Positions 38,001 through 51,969 of a stretch of DNA of 64,000 bases are shown piece by piece. This DNA is from Prevotella sp. (GTDB taxonomy: Bacteria; Bacteroidota; Bacteroidia; Bacteroidales; Bacteroidaceae): contig JAFZRU010000017.1 of assembly GCA_017619755.1 (NCBI GenBank), positions 124,001-188,000 on the forward strand. The letters are read 5' to 3'. How positions within the stretch are numbered: the first letter of the stretch is position 1; each line of letters begins with the position of its first letter. Under the pieces are notes generated by a model that saw nothing but the letters and a program-made list of their open reading frames with translations, was not told the origin of the DNA and made no database searches. A program made the position numbers and the translations under genes.

Positions 38001-39362
38001 ATGAAAATTTCAATGGAAAACCCCGACAAGGTCAGCGGACTTCTGACCATCGTCGTCGAGGAAAATGACTACAAGAGCAAGGTAGAACAGAAACTGAAAG
38101 AATATCGCCGGAAAGCCAACGTGCCTGGCTTCAGGCCGGGACAGGTGCCCATGGGCTTCATCAAGAGGCAATATGGCGAACTCATACAAAGGGATGAGAT
38201 AGGATCCATCGTCAACGATAGCATCAACAAGTATTTGCAAGAGAACAAAATCGGCGTTCTCGGGACGATTTTGCCTTCAGAAACCCACCAAATGGAGGTT
38301 TCTGATACCGACAAGTCGTACACCTTCTATTTCGACCTCGCCTTGCCCCCACAGTTCAGCATCGACCTCTCCAAAAAAGACCATATCACCTATTATGACA
38401 TCGAGGTGAGTGATGACATCATCGACCAGCAGGTGAGCATGATTGCCAGCCAAAACGGGAAGTATGAGAATGTTGAACAGTTTGACACCAGCAAGCCCGA
38501 CAGAATGGTGGGTGACCTCAGACAACTCGACGAAGAGGGCAACACCCTTGAGGATGGCATCACCGTGGCCGATGTGTCGCTCATGCCCCAATATATTAAG
38601 GTGGAAGAGCAGAAAGCACTCTTTGAAAATGCCAAACTCGGCGACATCATACAATTCAACCCCAAAAAGGCATATCCCGACAACGACGCCGAGGTGGCTG
38701 CCTTGCTCAAGATGAAGAAAGAAGAGGTGGCAGACCTCACTTCTGACTTCAGCTTCCAAGTGACAAGCATTACGAGATACACACCGGCTGTCGTGGACCA
38801 GCAGCTTTTCGACAAGGTGTTTGAACCCGGTACGGTGACCACGGAGGAGGAGTTCCGCCAGGAAATTGCCAAAGGCCTCAAGCCGCAGTTCGTCTCCGAG
38901 GCCGACTACCGCTTCTATGAGGACGTGCGCAAGTATGCCGAGGAGAAAGTGGGCGAGTTGGAGTTCGCTGAGGACATCCTCAAGAGGGTCATGCGCCTCA
39001 GACTGAAGGAGGAGAAGAAGGATGATGCATCGGTGGACGACAATTTCGATGCCAGCCTGAAGATGCTCAAGTGGCACCTCATCAAGGAGCAGCTCGTGGA
39101 AAAAACTGGCATGCAAGTGACCGACGACGATGTCAAGCTCACCGCTAAGGCCATGGCAAGGGCGCAGTTCGCACAATATGGCATGAACAACATCCCCGAT
39201 GACTACTTGGAGAAATATGCTGGCGACCTCCTCAAAGATGAAAAGTCAAAAGAGGGAATCGTTGACCGCACCGTGGACAATATTCTCGCACAAACACTCA
39301 AAAACACCGTCACTCTTGATGTGAAAAAGGTGACAATGGAGGAATTTCAGCAAATCAAATAG
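38001..39362 (+). CDS. tig: Trigger factor
   Basis: 453 residues. The N-terminal ribosome-binding domain contains FRPGQVPMGFIKRQYG (the usual GFRxGxxP loop), followed by a divergent FKBP-like middle domain (about 150-245) and a long helical C-terminal region. The protein is a ribosome-bound chaperone that shields nascent chains. Bacteroidota trigger factors are divergent, so the middle domain may lack isomerase activity. It is upstream of clpP and clpX, a common arrangement, but clpP has its own promoter. Confidence 0.93.
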   Translation: MKISMENPDKVSGLLTIVVEENDYKSKVEQKLKEYRRKANVPGFRPGQVPMGFIKRQYGELIQRDEIGSIVNDSINKYLQENKIGVLGTILPSETHQMEVSDTDKSYTFYFDLALPPQFSIDLSKKDHITYYDIEVSDDIIDQQVSMIASQNGKYENVEQFDTSKPDRMVGDLRQLDEEGNTLEDGITVADVSLMPQYIKVEEQKALFENAKLGDIIQFNPKKAYPDNDAEVAALLKMKKEEVADLTSDFSFQVTSITRYTPAVVDQQLFDKVFEPGTVTTEEEFRQEIAKGLKPQFVSEADYRFYEDVRKYAEEKVGELEFAEDILKRVMRLRLKEEKKDDASVDDNFDASLKMLKWHLIKEQLVEKTGMQVTDDDVKLTAKAMARAQFAQYGMNNIPDDYLEKYAGDLLKDEKSKEGIVDRTVDNILAQTLKNTVTLDVKKVTMEEFQQIK

Positions 39363-39398
39363 AAATAAACCACTTTTTTTAAAAAAATAACTCCTTTT

Positions 39399-39432
39399 TT
39401 TGAAGGTTATCAACTTTTTTTTCGTAACTTTG
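39399..39432 (+). promoter_or_regulatory. Promoter of clpP-clpX
   Basis: TTTG 39399-39402, a 22-base spacer and TAACTTTG 39425-39432. The -7 box is the inner end of the left arm of a long inverted repeat. Confidence 0.7.
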
Positions 39433-39463
39433 TTGCAAAGTACGGAAAAAAGTCGATAACCTT
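39403..39463. repeat. Near-perfect 61-base palindrome over the clpP promoter
   Basis: The left arm (39403-39432, AAGGTTATC...TAACTTTG) and right arm (39436-39463, CAAAGTACGG...GATAACCTT) are reverse complements apart from one substitution and small length changes in the T/A run, with a 3-base centre. Transcription should start just after the centre, so only half would be in the mRNA; the symmetry fits a protein-binding operator better than an RNA hairpin. Confidence 0.8.
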
Positions 39464-39545
39464 TAATTTATGGTCTGATTTTTGTACTTTTCATTTGCGG
39501 TGGAAGGAGGGATACATCCTACCGCTTATGTATAATAAAAGAAAA

Positions 39546-40223
39546 ATGAAAATGAACGATTTTAGAAAGTACGCTACAAAGCATTTGGGAATCAACGGAA
39601 TGGTGCTCGACGATGTCATGAGTGCCCAGGCACAATATCTCAACCCCTACATCCTGGAGGAGAGACAGCTCAACGTGACGCAGATGGATGTCTTCTCACG
39701 TCTTATGATGGACCGCATCATCTTCCTCGGTACGGCCATCGACGACTACACTGCCAACACGCTCCAGGCACAGTTGCTGTACCTCGACTCCGTAGATAGC
39801 GGAAAGGACATTTCCGTGTACATCAACTCCCCCGGTGGTAGTGTCACCGCCGGACTGGGCATCTACGACACCATGCAGTTCATCACCAGCGACGTGGCCA
39901 CCATTTGCACCGGCATGGCTGCTTCCATGGCCGCCGTGCTACTCGTGGCCGGTGCCGAGGGGAAGAGGGCCGCATTGACACACAGCCGCGTGATGATACA
40001 CCAACCGCTTGGCGGGGTGCAAGGACAGGCATCCGACATCGAAATCGAGGCTCGCGAGATACTCAAATACAAGAAAGAACTCTACAACATCATCGCAGAA
40101 CACTCCCACACTCCCTTCGAGAAGGTGTGGAACGACTCCGACCGCAACTACTGGATGACCGCCGAGGAGGCCAAGGAGTATGGGATGATTGACAATGTGC
40201 TGAAAAGAAAGACCAGTCTATGA
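39546..40223 (+). CDS. clpP: ATP-dependent Clp protease proteolytic subunit
   Basis: 225 residues from ATG 39546 (or 223 from 39552); an upstream in-frame start at 39495 adds 17 non-conserved residues. Catalytic Ser127 ([11 protein letters not shown]) and His152 (VMIHQPLGG) are clear, as are [17 protein letters not shown] and [19 protein letters not shown]. It forms the barrel protease with ClpX, whose gene overlaps the stop by four bases. The N-terminal extension [19 protein letters not shown] is typical of Bacteroidota ClpP. Confidence 0.96.
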   Translation: MKMNDFRKYATKHLGINGMVLDDVMSAQAQYLNPYILEERQLNVTQMDVFSRLMMDRIIFLGTAIDDYTANTLQAQLLYLDSVDSGKDISVYINSPGGSVTAGLGIYDTMQFITSDVATICTGMAASMAAVLLVAGAEGKRAALTHSRVMIHQPLGGVQGQASDIEIEAREILKYKKELYNIIAEHSHTPFEKVWNDSDRNYWMTAEEAKEYGMIDNVLKRKTSL

Positions 40224-41446
40224 ACAAATGCAGCTTCTGCGGAAGAAATGAGAAGGAGGTGAAACTGCTCATCTCCGGCATCAACGGCTATATCTGCGAG
40301 TCGTGCTCTCAGCAGGCTTACGAGATTGTGCAGACCTCCGGCGTGTTGGCATCCAGCGCCGCCGGGACTGCCAAACTCGACTTGGACAAGCTGCCCAAAC
40401 CCAAGGAAATCAAGGACTATCTCGACCAATACGTCATCGGACAGGACGAGGCCAAGCGCTTCCTGAGCGTGGCCGTCTATAACCATTACAAACGCCTCAA
40501 CCAGGTGGGAAACACCGACGATGTGGAGATTGAAAAGAGCAACATCATCATGGTGGGCACCACAGGCACGGGAAAGACTTTGCTCGCACGCACCATCGCC
40601 AAACTGCTCGACGTGCCTTTCACCATCGTCGATGCCACCGTCTTCACCGAGGCGGGATATGTGGGAGAGGACGTGGAGAGCATCCTCTCACGACTCCTCC
40701 AGGTGGCCGACTACGACGTGGAGGCGGCACAGAGGGGCATCGTCTTCATCGATGAAATCGACAAGATTGCACGCAAAAGTGACAACCCCTCCATCACACG
40801 CGATGTCAGCGGTGAGGGGGTACAGCAGGGACTGCTCAAACTCCTGGAAGGAACGATGGTGAACGTGCCGCCGCAGGGAGGGAGAAAGCACCCCGACCAA
40901 AAATACATCCAGGTGGACACGCGAAACATCCTCTTCATCTGCGGTGGGGCCTTCGACGGCATTGAGAGAAAGATTGCCCAGCGCCTCAACACACACGTCG
41001 TGGGGTACAACTCCGTGCAGAACGTGAGGAACATCGACAAGGAGGACCTCATGAAATATGTCATGCCGCAAGACCTCAAGTCTTTCGGACTCATACCCGA
41101 AATCATAGGAAGGCTCCCCGTGCTCACCTATCTCAATCCCCTCGACAGGGAGGCACTGAAGAAAATTCTCGTGGAACCCAAAAACTCCATCGTCAAACAG
41201 TATGTCAAACTCTTCGACATGGACGGCATCAAACTTACCTTCTCCGAAGAGGCTCTCGACTACGTCGTGAGCAAGGCATTGGAGTACAAACTCGGCGCCA
41301 GGGGACTGCGCTCCATCGTGGAGACGGTCATGATGGACGCCATGTTTGACATGCCGTCGGAGAAGGTGGACAAGTTTGAGGTGACACTTGACTACGCGAA
41401 ACAAAAACTCGACAAAGCACATTTCCAGAACCAGGCCGTGGGGTGA
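40220..41446 (+). CDS. clpX: ATP-dependent Clp protease ATP-binding subunit
   Basis: 408 residues. N-terminal zinc finger (CSFCGRNE...CESC), Walker [17 protein letters not shown], Walker [11 protein letters not shown], the [26 protein letters not shown] segment and the sensor 2 region [10 protein letters not shown]. It unfolds substrates for ClpP. The start overlaps clpP as ATGA, so the two are made together. Confidence 0.97.
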   Translation: MNKCSFCGRNEKEVKLLISGINGYICESCSQQAYEIVQTSGVLASSAAGTAKLDLDKLPKPKEIKDYLDQYVIGQDEAKRFLSVAVYNHYKRLNQVGNTDDVEIEKSNIIMVGTTGTGKTLLARTIAKLLDVPFTIVDATVFTEAGYVGEDVESILSRLLQVADYDVEAAQRGIVFIDEIDKIARKSDNPSITRDVSGEGVQQGLLKLLEGTMVNVPPQGGRKHPDQKYIQVDTRNILFICGGAFDGIERKIAQRLNTHVVGYNSVQNVRNIDKEDLMKYVMPQDLKSFGLIPEIIGRLPVLTYLNPLDREALKKILVEPKNSIVKQYVKLFDMDGIKLTFSEEALDYVVSKALEYKLGARGLRSIVETVMMDAMFDMPSEKVDKFEVTLDYAKQKLDKAHFQNQAVG

Positions 41447-41492
41447 CAGCACTCCCACGTGCCGGGCGACGGCTCGACAAAGGAACACACAC

Positions 41493-43667
<2,175 letters not shown>

Positions 43668-43672
43668 AATCC

Positions 43673-43702
43673 TCTGCCAGTCGGGGCAACCTGACTGGCA
43701 GA
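43673..43702 (+). terminator. Terminator after recQ
   Basis: Ten-pair stem TCTGCCAGTC / GACTGGCAGA with a 10-base loop, followed by a T-rich stretch. Confidence 0.8.
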
Positions 43703-43743
43703 ACTGTCTTTCTCACCCCCATGGAACACGCTTACTCCGTTAA

Positions 43744-45309
<1,566 letters not shown>

Positions 45310-45327
45310 CAAACAAACCATAAGAAA

Positions 45328-46749
45328 ATGAGACTGAAGACTTTAGCAGCATTGCTCGCTTTCTCTGCGGCAGCATTCGCCCAAACCGACCCCACCATCA
45401 TGACCATCAATGGTGTTCCTGTGTCCAGGTCGGAGTTTGAGTACTCTTTCAATAAAAACAACTCCGAGGGGGTCATCGACAAAAAGTCCGTCGAGGAATA
45501 CGTGGACCTCTTCATCAACTACAAACTCAAAGTGGCGGCGGCCATCGACGAAGGACTCGACACGCTCACTTCTTACAAGACGGAGTTCGCTCAGTACCGC
45601 GACCAGCAGGTGAGGCCGTCGTTCATCACCGACAACGACATCGAGGAGGAGGCGCAGCGCATCTACCAACGCACACAGCATTTCGTGGACTCGTTGGGCG
45701 GACTGGCCAAGCCGGCACACATTCTCATCGCCGTCAACCAGCGTGATACAGAGGACAAGAGGGAGAAGGCCAAGCAGAAGGCAGACTCCATCTACCAAGC
45801 CATCATGCAAGGGGCTGACTTCGCCACCTTGGCCAAAGAACATTCCGACGACCCCGGCTCAAAGGTCAATGGGGGAGAGATAGGATGGATACAACCCCAA
45901 CAGACCGTGCCTCAATTTGAAAAAGCCGTCTATTCGCTCAATATCGGACAGGTGAGCCAGCCCGTGCTCTCCGACTTCGGATACCATATCATCAAGCTGG
46001 AAGACAAGAAAAACTTCGTGCCTTACGACTCCGTCAGGGCCGACATCATCACCTTCATCGACAGAAGGGGAATCCGTGAAAAAATCATCGATGAGAAGAT
46101 AGAGGAGTATATGAAGGCCAACAACTACCAATCGGCTGACAAACTGCTTGAGGACAGGTCTGTTGAGCTTTCCGCCAACGACAGCGACTTGGCCAACCTC
46201 ATACGAGAGTACCACGACGGACTGCTGCTCTTTGAAATCAGCAACCGAGAGGTGTGGGAGAAGGCGCAGAAGGACGAGGCCGGACAGGCCGCCTTCTTCA
46301 AGAAGAACAAGAAGAAATACACTTGGGATGCCCCACGCTTCAAGGGCATTGCCTACCATGTGAAGGACGCCGCTGATGTCAAGGCGGTGAAGAAATGCGT
46401 CAAGGGACTCGCCTTCGACAAGTGGGCGGAGAAACTGCGTTCCACCTTCAACGCCGACTCTGTGAAGCGCATCCGCGTGGAAAAGGGACTCTTCAAGGCC
46501 GGTGACAACCCACTCGTGGACAGGGAGGTGTTCAAGAAAAAGGACGCCCAAGTGAAGTCCAACCCCGACTATCCCATCGACGCCACCTTCGGCAAGGTCA
46601 TCAAGGCTCCACAGGAATACACCGATGTGAAAGGCCAGGTGGTGGCCGACTACCAGGACATGTTGGAGAAGGAATGGGTGGCGCAACTGAGAAAGAAATA
46701 TGCCGTGGAGGTGAACAAGGACGTTCTGGCCACCGTCAACAAACACTGA
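45328..46749 (+). CDS. Periplasmic parvulin-type peptidyl-prolyl isomerase
   Basis: 473 residues with a signal peptide (about 1-18, AAFAQ). A SurA-like N-terminal segment is followed by a clear parvulin domain at about 130-230 (AHILIAVNQRD...FATLAKEHSDDPGSKVNGGEIGWI...FGYHIIKLEDKK). The C-terminal half is not obviously catalytic. It likely helps fold or deliver outer-membrane proteins. First of two adjacent parvulins; the second starts 19 bases downstream. Confidence 0.9.
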   Translation: MRLKTLAALLAFSAAAFAQTDPTIMTINGVPVSRSEFEYSFNKNNSEGVIDKKSVEEYVDLFINYKLKVAAAIDEGLDTLTSYKTEFAQYRDQQVRPSFITDNDIEEEAQRIYQRTQHFVDSLGGLAKPAHILIAVNQRDTEDKREKAKQKADSIYQAIMQGADFATLAKEHSDDPGSKVNGGEIGWIQPQQTVPQFEKAVYSLNIGQVSQPVLSDFGYHIIKLEDKKNFVPYDSVRADIITFIDRRGIREKIIDEKIEEYMKANNYQSADKLLEDRSVELSANDSDLANLIREYHDGLLLFEISNREVWEKAQKDEAGQAAFFKKNKKKYTWDAPRFKGIAYHVKDAADVKAVKKCVKGLAFDKWAEKLRSTFNADSVKRIRVEKGLFKAGDNPLVDREVFKKKDAQVKSNPDYPIDATFGKVIKAPQEYTDVKGQVVADYQDMLEKEWVAQLRKKYAVEVNKDVLATVNKH

Positions 46750-46768
46750 CCAACGAAGCACTGACGAC

Positions 46769-48208
46769 ATGGACGGACTGAGAACATTGGCTCTTACGGC
46801 TCTCATCGCTGCCATGGCACCCTTGGGGGCTGCCATACAGCACCACGGCGCCCACTCCCTTGGTACGGGGGAGGCGGCCGACACCGCCACTACGGAAGCT
46901 GTCGAGGTGAACGAAGGCAGCATCATCGACGAGGTGGTGTGGGTGGTGGGTGACGAACCCATCCTCAAGTCTGACATCGAGGCCCTGCGCCTTCAGGCGG
47001 AGACGGAGGGTGTCAGGTGGGAAGGCAACCCCGACTGCGTCATCCCGGAGCAGCTCGCCGTGCAGAAACTCTTCCTCCACCAGGCGGCCATCGACAGCAT
47101 CGAGGTCACGGAGTCGGAAATCACCCAGAGCATCGACGAGCAAATCAACTACTGGATTCAACTGGCCGACGGCTCCAAGGAGAAACTTGAGGAATACCGC
47201 AAGATGAGCATCGCCCAGATGAGACAGTCCATGCACGACGAATTCAAAAACCGCGAACTCATCCAGAAGATGAAGATGAAGCTGGTGGAGGACATCAAGG
47301 TGTCGCCAGCCGAGGTGAGACGCTATTTCCAGGATTTGCCCGAAGACAGCATCCCCATGGTGCCCACCACCGTCGAGGTGCAGGTCATCACGCGCCAGCC
47401 GAAAGTGAAGGTGGAAGAGGTGAACAGGGTGAAGGACCAGTTGAGGGAGTTCACCGACCGTGTCAACAAGGGAGAGACCACGTTCGCCACACTCGCACGA
47501 CTTTATTCCGAGGATGGCTCGGCACGACAGGGAGGCGAGATAGGCTTCACTCCTAAGGCCGTGCTCGACCCTTCTTTCGCAGCCGTGGCCTTCAACCTCA
47601 CCGACCCCAACAAAATCTCCAAAATCGTTGAGTCGGAGTTCGGCTTCCACATCATCCAGCTTATTGACAAGCGGGGAGAGCGCATCAACGTCAGGCACAT
47701 CTTGCTCAAGCCGAAGGTGGACCGTGAGGCCCTCGAAGAGGCTTCCAACCAACTCGACTCAGTGGCAAACAACATCCGTGAGGGAAAATTCACCTTCGAC
47801 GATGCCGCCACTTACATCTCCGACGACAAGGACACGCGCAGCAACCACGGACTGATGGCCAACGTCACCGAGGACCGCACCAGAACCTCGAAATTCCGCA
47901 TGCAGGACCTTCCCACCGAGGTGGCTCGCCAAGTGGAGGAACTGCAGGTGGGCGAGGTGTCGAAACCCTTCGAGATGGTCAACAGCCGAGGGAAGACCGT
48001 CGTGGCCATCATCAAACTCAAGAGCCGTGTGGAGGGGCACCGGGCCACCATCACCGAGGATTTCCAGTCGATGAAGGACGTGGTGCTGGCCAAGCAGAGG
48101 GAGAAGATGCTTGACGAGTGGGTGGCCAACAAACTCAAGAACACATACGTAAGAATGAACGAGCGATACAAGGACTGCAAGTTCCAATACCAAGGATGGG
48201 TGAAATGA
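46769..48208 (+). CDS. surA: SurA-like periplasmic chaperone/isomerase
   Basis: 479 residues. A hydrophobic N terminus (about 3-23) serves as export signal. The SurA N domain begins IIDEVVWVVGDEPILKSDIE. Two parvulin-like domains follow: about 200-300 (TFATLARLYSEDGSARQGGEIGF...FGFHIIQLIDKRG) and about 305-415 (VRHILLKP...FTFDDAATYISDDKDT). Only the first keeps the full set of typical residues. The stop overlaps the OstA-like start (ATGA). It should escort barrel proteins to the outer membrane. Confidence 0.9.
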   Translation: MDGLRTLALTALIAAMAPLGAAIQHHGAHSLGTGEAADTATTEAVEVNEGSIIDEVVWVVGDEPILKSDIEALRLQAETEGVRWEGNPDCVIPEQLAVQKLFLHQAAIDSIEVTESEITQSIDEQINYWIQLADGSKEKLEEYRKMSIAQMRQSMHDEFKNRELIQKMKMKLVEDIKVSPAEVRRYFQDLPEDSIPMVPTTVEVQVITRQPKVKVEEVNRVKDQLREFTDRVNKGETTFATLARLYSEDGSARQGGEIGFTPKAVLDPSFAAVAFNLTDPNKISKIVESEFGFHIIQLIDKRGERINVRHILLKPKVDREALEEASNQLDSVANNIREGKFTFDDAATYISDDKDTRSNHGLMANVTEDRTRTSKFRMQDLPTEVARQVEELQVGEVSKPFEMVNSRGKTVVAIIKLKSRVEGHRATITEDFQSMKDVVLAKQREKMLDEWVANKLKNTYVRMNERYKDCKFQYQGWVK

Positions 48209-49953
48209 GGCGATGTAAGCGACATATCACCCTTACATGCCGGCACAGGACCATGCTCGCCACGGTCTTGTGCCTGCTTGCTCTTTGTATGGCCTTGCCG
48301 GCCCACTCCCAACGGAAAAACACGAGGGTGGAGGACGAGAGAATCTACCTCGACCATGCCGACTCGCTCTATTACGACAAGTTCCGCCTCGGAGACAAGC
48401 AAATCGTCAGGGGGAACGTGAAATTCCGACACAAAGGTTCCACACTGCTCTGCGACAGCGCCTATTTCAAACAGATGGAAAACAAGTTCGAGGCTTACGG
48501 ACATGTGAGGATGTATCAGGGCGACACGCTCGAAATACGTTGCGACACCGCCCTTTACGACGGCAACGCCGAGATGGTGCATGCCCAGCACAACGTCGTC
48601 GTCATACACAGAAAGACCTCGCAACTGCATACCGACAACCTCGTCTTTGACCAGAAATTCGACATCGTCTATTACGACCAGGGGGGAAACTATGTTGACA
48701 AGGTGAAGGGAATGACGCTCAGCAGCGACTGGGGAAAATACAACCTCGACACCAAGGAAGCCGAATTTTTCTACGACGTCACGTTGAAGACGAAAACGCA
48801 TGTCGTACACACCGACACCTTATTATATGATTCACAGCAGGAGAAGGCGCATGTGAAGGGCGGCATCACCAAAACAAGCCCGGATGGTGGAAGAACCTCG
48901 TGGAAAAAGTCCGTCGTGCATTCCATCAAGGACGGATATGACGTGGAAACCACCAACTGCTTCTTCTATATGAAGAACGACAAGGTGGAACTGTTTGACA
49001 AGTCGAGCATCGTCACCGACACGCGCTCCATCTCGGGCGACAGCCTTTTCTATGACAGTGGGAAGAAGATCAGCCGGGGTTTTGGAAAGGTGGATTATGT
49101 GGACCACAAGAACAAGAACCAACTCGTAGCCGACGCCGTGGACTACAACGAAGCCACTGGCACGGGTTTGGCCTCGCGCAATCCTGTGTTCATTGACTTC
49201 TCGCAGAAGGACACGCTTTACATGCACGCCGACACCATACGTTTGGAGACCTTCTACATCAACACCGACTCCGTCTATCGAAAGGTCCATTGCTACAAGA
49301 AGGTGAGAATGTACCGCAACGACGTGCAGGCGGTGTGCGATTCTCTCGTGCTGTGCACACGCGACTCCACCCTCACCATGTATTTCGACCCCATCGTGTG
49401 GAACACCACGCGGCAGCTCATGGGTGACAGCATCAAGGTGTTCATGGCCGACTCCACCGTGCGCGAGGCAAACATCATGTCCAAGGCACTCTCCATCGAA
49501 ATGATGAACGACCACGAGCATCCGGGGAAGGTGTACTACAACCAGGTGGCGTCGCAGAGGATGAATGCTTATTTCGACCAAGGGAAACTGCGCATGAGCG
49601 AGGCCGTGGGCAACGTGCAGACGGTCTATTACCCGGTGGAGGAAAGAGACACTTCCCTCATCGGAATGGTTTATTTGGAGACCGACACCATGAGGATGTA
49701 TCTCAGCCCCGAGCGCAAGTTGGACAAGATATGGGCCTCGAAGTCGGAAGGCGTGTTATATCCCATGACGCAGATACCGCCGTTGAAGGACCGACTGCCC
49801 AACTTCGGGTGGTATGACTATATCCGTCCGGCCAACAAGGACGACATCTATTATATAGAGGGACGCCACGACAAGAGATACGGCGGAGGTGGGGACTCCA
49901 CCACGCCCAAGGCTTTGAGCAAGCGCATGCGGCAGGTGCCTTTGAGGCGGTGA
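48205..49953 (+). CDS. OstA/LptA-like periplasmic protein
   Basis: 582 residues from ATG 48205; a start at codon 17 (MLATVLCLLALCMALPAHSQ) would give a cleaner signal peptide and is also possible. The body has repeated OstA-type beta units (YYDKFRLGDKQIVRGNVKFRHKGSTLLCDSAYF and similar), expected to form a beta-jellyroll that carries LPS between membranes. It is larger than E. coli LptA, as in other Bacteroidota, and lacks the LptD barrel. It overlaps surA and precedes mutL by 30 bases. Confidence 0.85.
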   Translation: MRRCKRHITLTCRHRTMLATVLCLLALCMALPAHSQRKNTRVEDERIYLDHADSLYYDKFRLGDKQIVRGNVKFRHKGSTLLCDSAYFKQMENKFEAYGHVRMYQGDTLEIRCDTALYDGNAEMVHAQHNVVVIHRKTSQLHTDNLVFDQKFDIVYYDQGGNYVDKVKGMTLSSDWGKYNLDTKEAEFFYDVTLKTKTHVVHTDTLLYDSQQEKAHVKGGITKTSPDGGRTSWKKSVVHSIKDGYDVETTNCFFYMKNDKVELFDKSSIVTDTRSISGDSLFYDSGKKISRGFGKVDYVDHKNKNQLVADAVDYNEATGTGLASRNPVFIDFSQKDTLYMHADTIRLETFYINTDSVYRKVHCYKKVRMYRNDVQAVCDSLVLCTRDSTLTMYFDPIVWNTTRQLMGDSIKVFMADSTVREANIMSKALSIEMMNDHEHPGKVYYNQVASQRMNAYFDQGKLRMSEAVGNVQTVYYPVEERDTSLIGMVYLETDTMRMYLSPERKLDKIWASKSEGVLYPMTQIPPLKDRLPNFGWYDYIRPANKDDIYYIEGRHDKRYGGGGDSTTPKALSKRMRQVPLRR

Positions 49954-49983
49954 CAATTTTTCATCTAAACTGAACGACATCAC

Positions 49984-51798
49984 ATGAGCGACATCATACA
50001 ACTGCTTCCCGACTCCGTAGCCAACCAAATCGCCGCCGGCGAGGTGATACAACGCCCCGCATCGGTGGTGAAGGAGTTGGTGGAGAACGCCCTCGACGCC
50101 GGTGCGCACGAGGTGCACGTCATGGTGACCGATGCCGGGCGGACATCCATCCTCGTCATCGACGACGGTTGTGGCATGTCGGCCACCGACGCACGGCTGT
50201 CGTTCGAGCGGCATGCCACGTCGAAAATAAGAAAGGCCGATGACCTCTTCGACCTCCACACCATGGGCTTCCGGGGAGAGGCTTTGGCGTCCATCGCCGC
50301 TGTGGCGCAGGTGGAACTCACCACTCGAATGGCCGCCGACGAGGTGGGCACTGTCACCACCATTCACGCCTCGCGCTTCATCTCACAAGAGCCTGTGCAA
50401 TGTGCCGCAGGGAGTCAGTTCAAGGTGGACAACCTCTTTTATAACGTTCCGGCAAGGAGGAAATTCCTCAAGTCGAACGCCACGGAACTCAACAACATTC
50501 TCGCGGCATACGAGCGCATCGTACTCGTCTATCCCGATGTGGCCTTCTCCCTCCACAGCAATGGGGCGGAGCTTTTGGCTCTCAGACCCTGCGGACTGCG
50601 ACAACGCATCATTGACGTCTTCGGCAAACGACTCAACCAGGAACTGCTGCCCGTGGCGGTGGACACCACTCTCTGCCGCATCAGTGGCTTTGTGGGGAAA
50701 CCGGAGGCGGCAAAGAAGAAGGGGGCGCACCAGTTCTTCTTCGTCAACGGGCGATACATGCGGCATCCCTATTTCGCCAAGGCGGTGATGGCTCCCTTCG
50801 AACGACTTCTGCCACAGGGGGAGCAAGTGCCTTTCTTCATCTATTTCGACATTGACCCGGCAGACATCGATGTCAACATCCACCCGACAAAGACGGAAAT
50901 CAAGTTCAACAACGAGCAAGCCATCTGGCAAATCCTCGCCGCCGCCGTCAAGGAGGCCGTGGGGAAATTCAACGACGTGCCGTCCATTGACTTCGACACA
51001 GAGGGGAAACCCGACATCCCGCTCTTCGTCCAAGGAGGCGCGACTTCCACGCCCTCGCAGGGCGTCAACCCGCGATACAACCCCTTCAAGGACAACAGGG
51101 GGTCGAGGGAGGCTTCCAACGCCGGGAAATGGGAGGAACTGTTCCCGCCTGTCGGGGATGCCGAGACGCAGGAGCGTTCCCTTTTCGACGACCCGGGGGA
51201 GGAGAGGACTGCCACGGAGGACATCATCGAGGAGAAGTCGCCCGCCCACTACCAGTACAAGGGAAGGTGGGTGATGACGGCTGTCAAGTCGGGCTTGATG
51301 GTCATCGACCAGCATCGGGCGCACCTGAGAGTGCTTTACGAGGAGTATTTTGACAAGATGGTGCACCATCGGTGGGCGTCACAGAGCATGCTCTTCCCCG
51401 ACATCGTGGCTTACCCGCCGGCGGAGGCCGAGGTGGTGAGGCAGATCATACCCGAACTGCGGGAGGTGGGTTTCTCCATCTCCGACCTCGGGGGAGGTTC
51501 CTTCTCCATCGACGGCGTGCCGGCAGACATCGAGGGGGTGGATCCCACCACCATGTTTCGCGAAATCGTCGCGGCGGCGAAGGACAAGACAGGTCGGCCG
51601 AAGGAGGAGGTGGATGCTGCCGTGGCTCTCACACTGGCAAGGGGGGCGGCCATACCACAGGGGCAGGTGCTCTCCAACGAGGAGATGGAGAGCTTGGTCA
51701 ACCGACTTTTCAGCTGTTCCAACGTCAATATGACCCCCGACGGCAAAACCATCCTCGCCATCCTCAGACAAGAGGAAATGGAGCGTTTGCTCGCTTGA
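49984..51798 (+). CDS. mutL: DNA mismatch repair protein MutL
   Basis: 604 residues. The GHKL ATPase is complete: [41 protein letters not shown] and [23 protein letters not shown] ends the N-terminal half. The C-terminal dimerisation half starts near residue 420. The endonuclease motif DQHAxxExxxxE reads [12 protein letters not shown] here, so two of its positions differ. It links MutS recognition to downstream repair. It sits at the end of the guaB-ppi-surA-ostA run. Confidence 0.96.
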   Translation: MSDIIQLLPDSVANQIAAGEVIQRPASVVKELVENALDAGAHEVHVMVTDAGRTSILVIDDGCGMSATDARLSFERHATSKIRKADDLFDLHTMGFRGEALASIAAVAQVELTTRMAADEVGTVTTIHASRFISQEPVQCAAGSQFKVDNLFYNVPARRKFLKSNATELNNILAAYERIVLVYPDVAFSLHSNGAELLALRPCGLRQRIIDVFGKRLNQELLPVAVDTTLCRISGFVGKPEAAKKKGAHQFFFVNGRYMRHPYFAKAVMAPFERLLPQGEQVPFFIYFDIDPADIDVNIHPTKTEIKFNNEQAIWQILAAAVKEAVGKFNDVPSIDFDTEGKPDIPLFVQGGATSTPSQGVNPRYNPFKDNRGSREASNAGKWEELFPPVGDAETQERSLFDDPGEERTATEDIIEEKSPAHYQYKGRWVMTAVKSGLMVIDQHRAHLRVLYEEYFDKMVHHRWASQSMLFPDIVAYPPAEAEVVRQIIPELREVGFSISDLGGGSFSIDGVPADIEGVDPTTMFREIVAAAKDKTGRPKEEVDAAVALTLARGAAIPQGQVLSNEEMESLVNRLFSCSNVNMTPDGKTILAILRQEEMERLLA

Positions 51799-51896
51799 GA
51801 GGCCTCGAAAACGCGATTTTTCCAAGAAAATTCACGTTTTTTGGGCAAAAAACAAAAATTTCTTAAGAAATAATAATAATATTTGAAAAAAAATAG

Positions 51897-51904
51897 TATC
51901 TTTG
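51897..51904 (+). promoter_or_regulatory. -7 box of the OmpA porin gene
   Basis: TATCTTTG about 65 bases upstream of the ATG, behind an unusually A/T-rich tract (51830-51895), as expected for a strongly expressed gene. No standard -33 element. Confidence 0.6.
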
Positions 51905-51969
51905 CGGCGGAAAAAGTAGGATAAACAACGATTACAAATATTTTTTGATTTTTAAAAACATAAAAGGTT

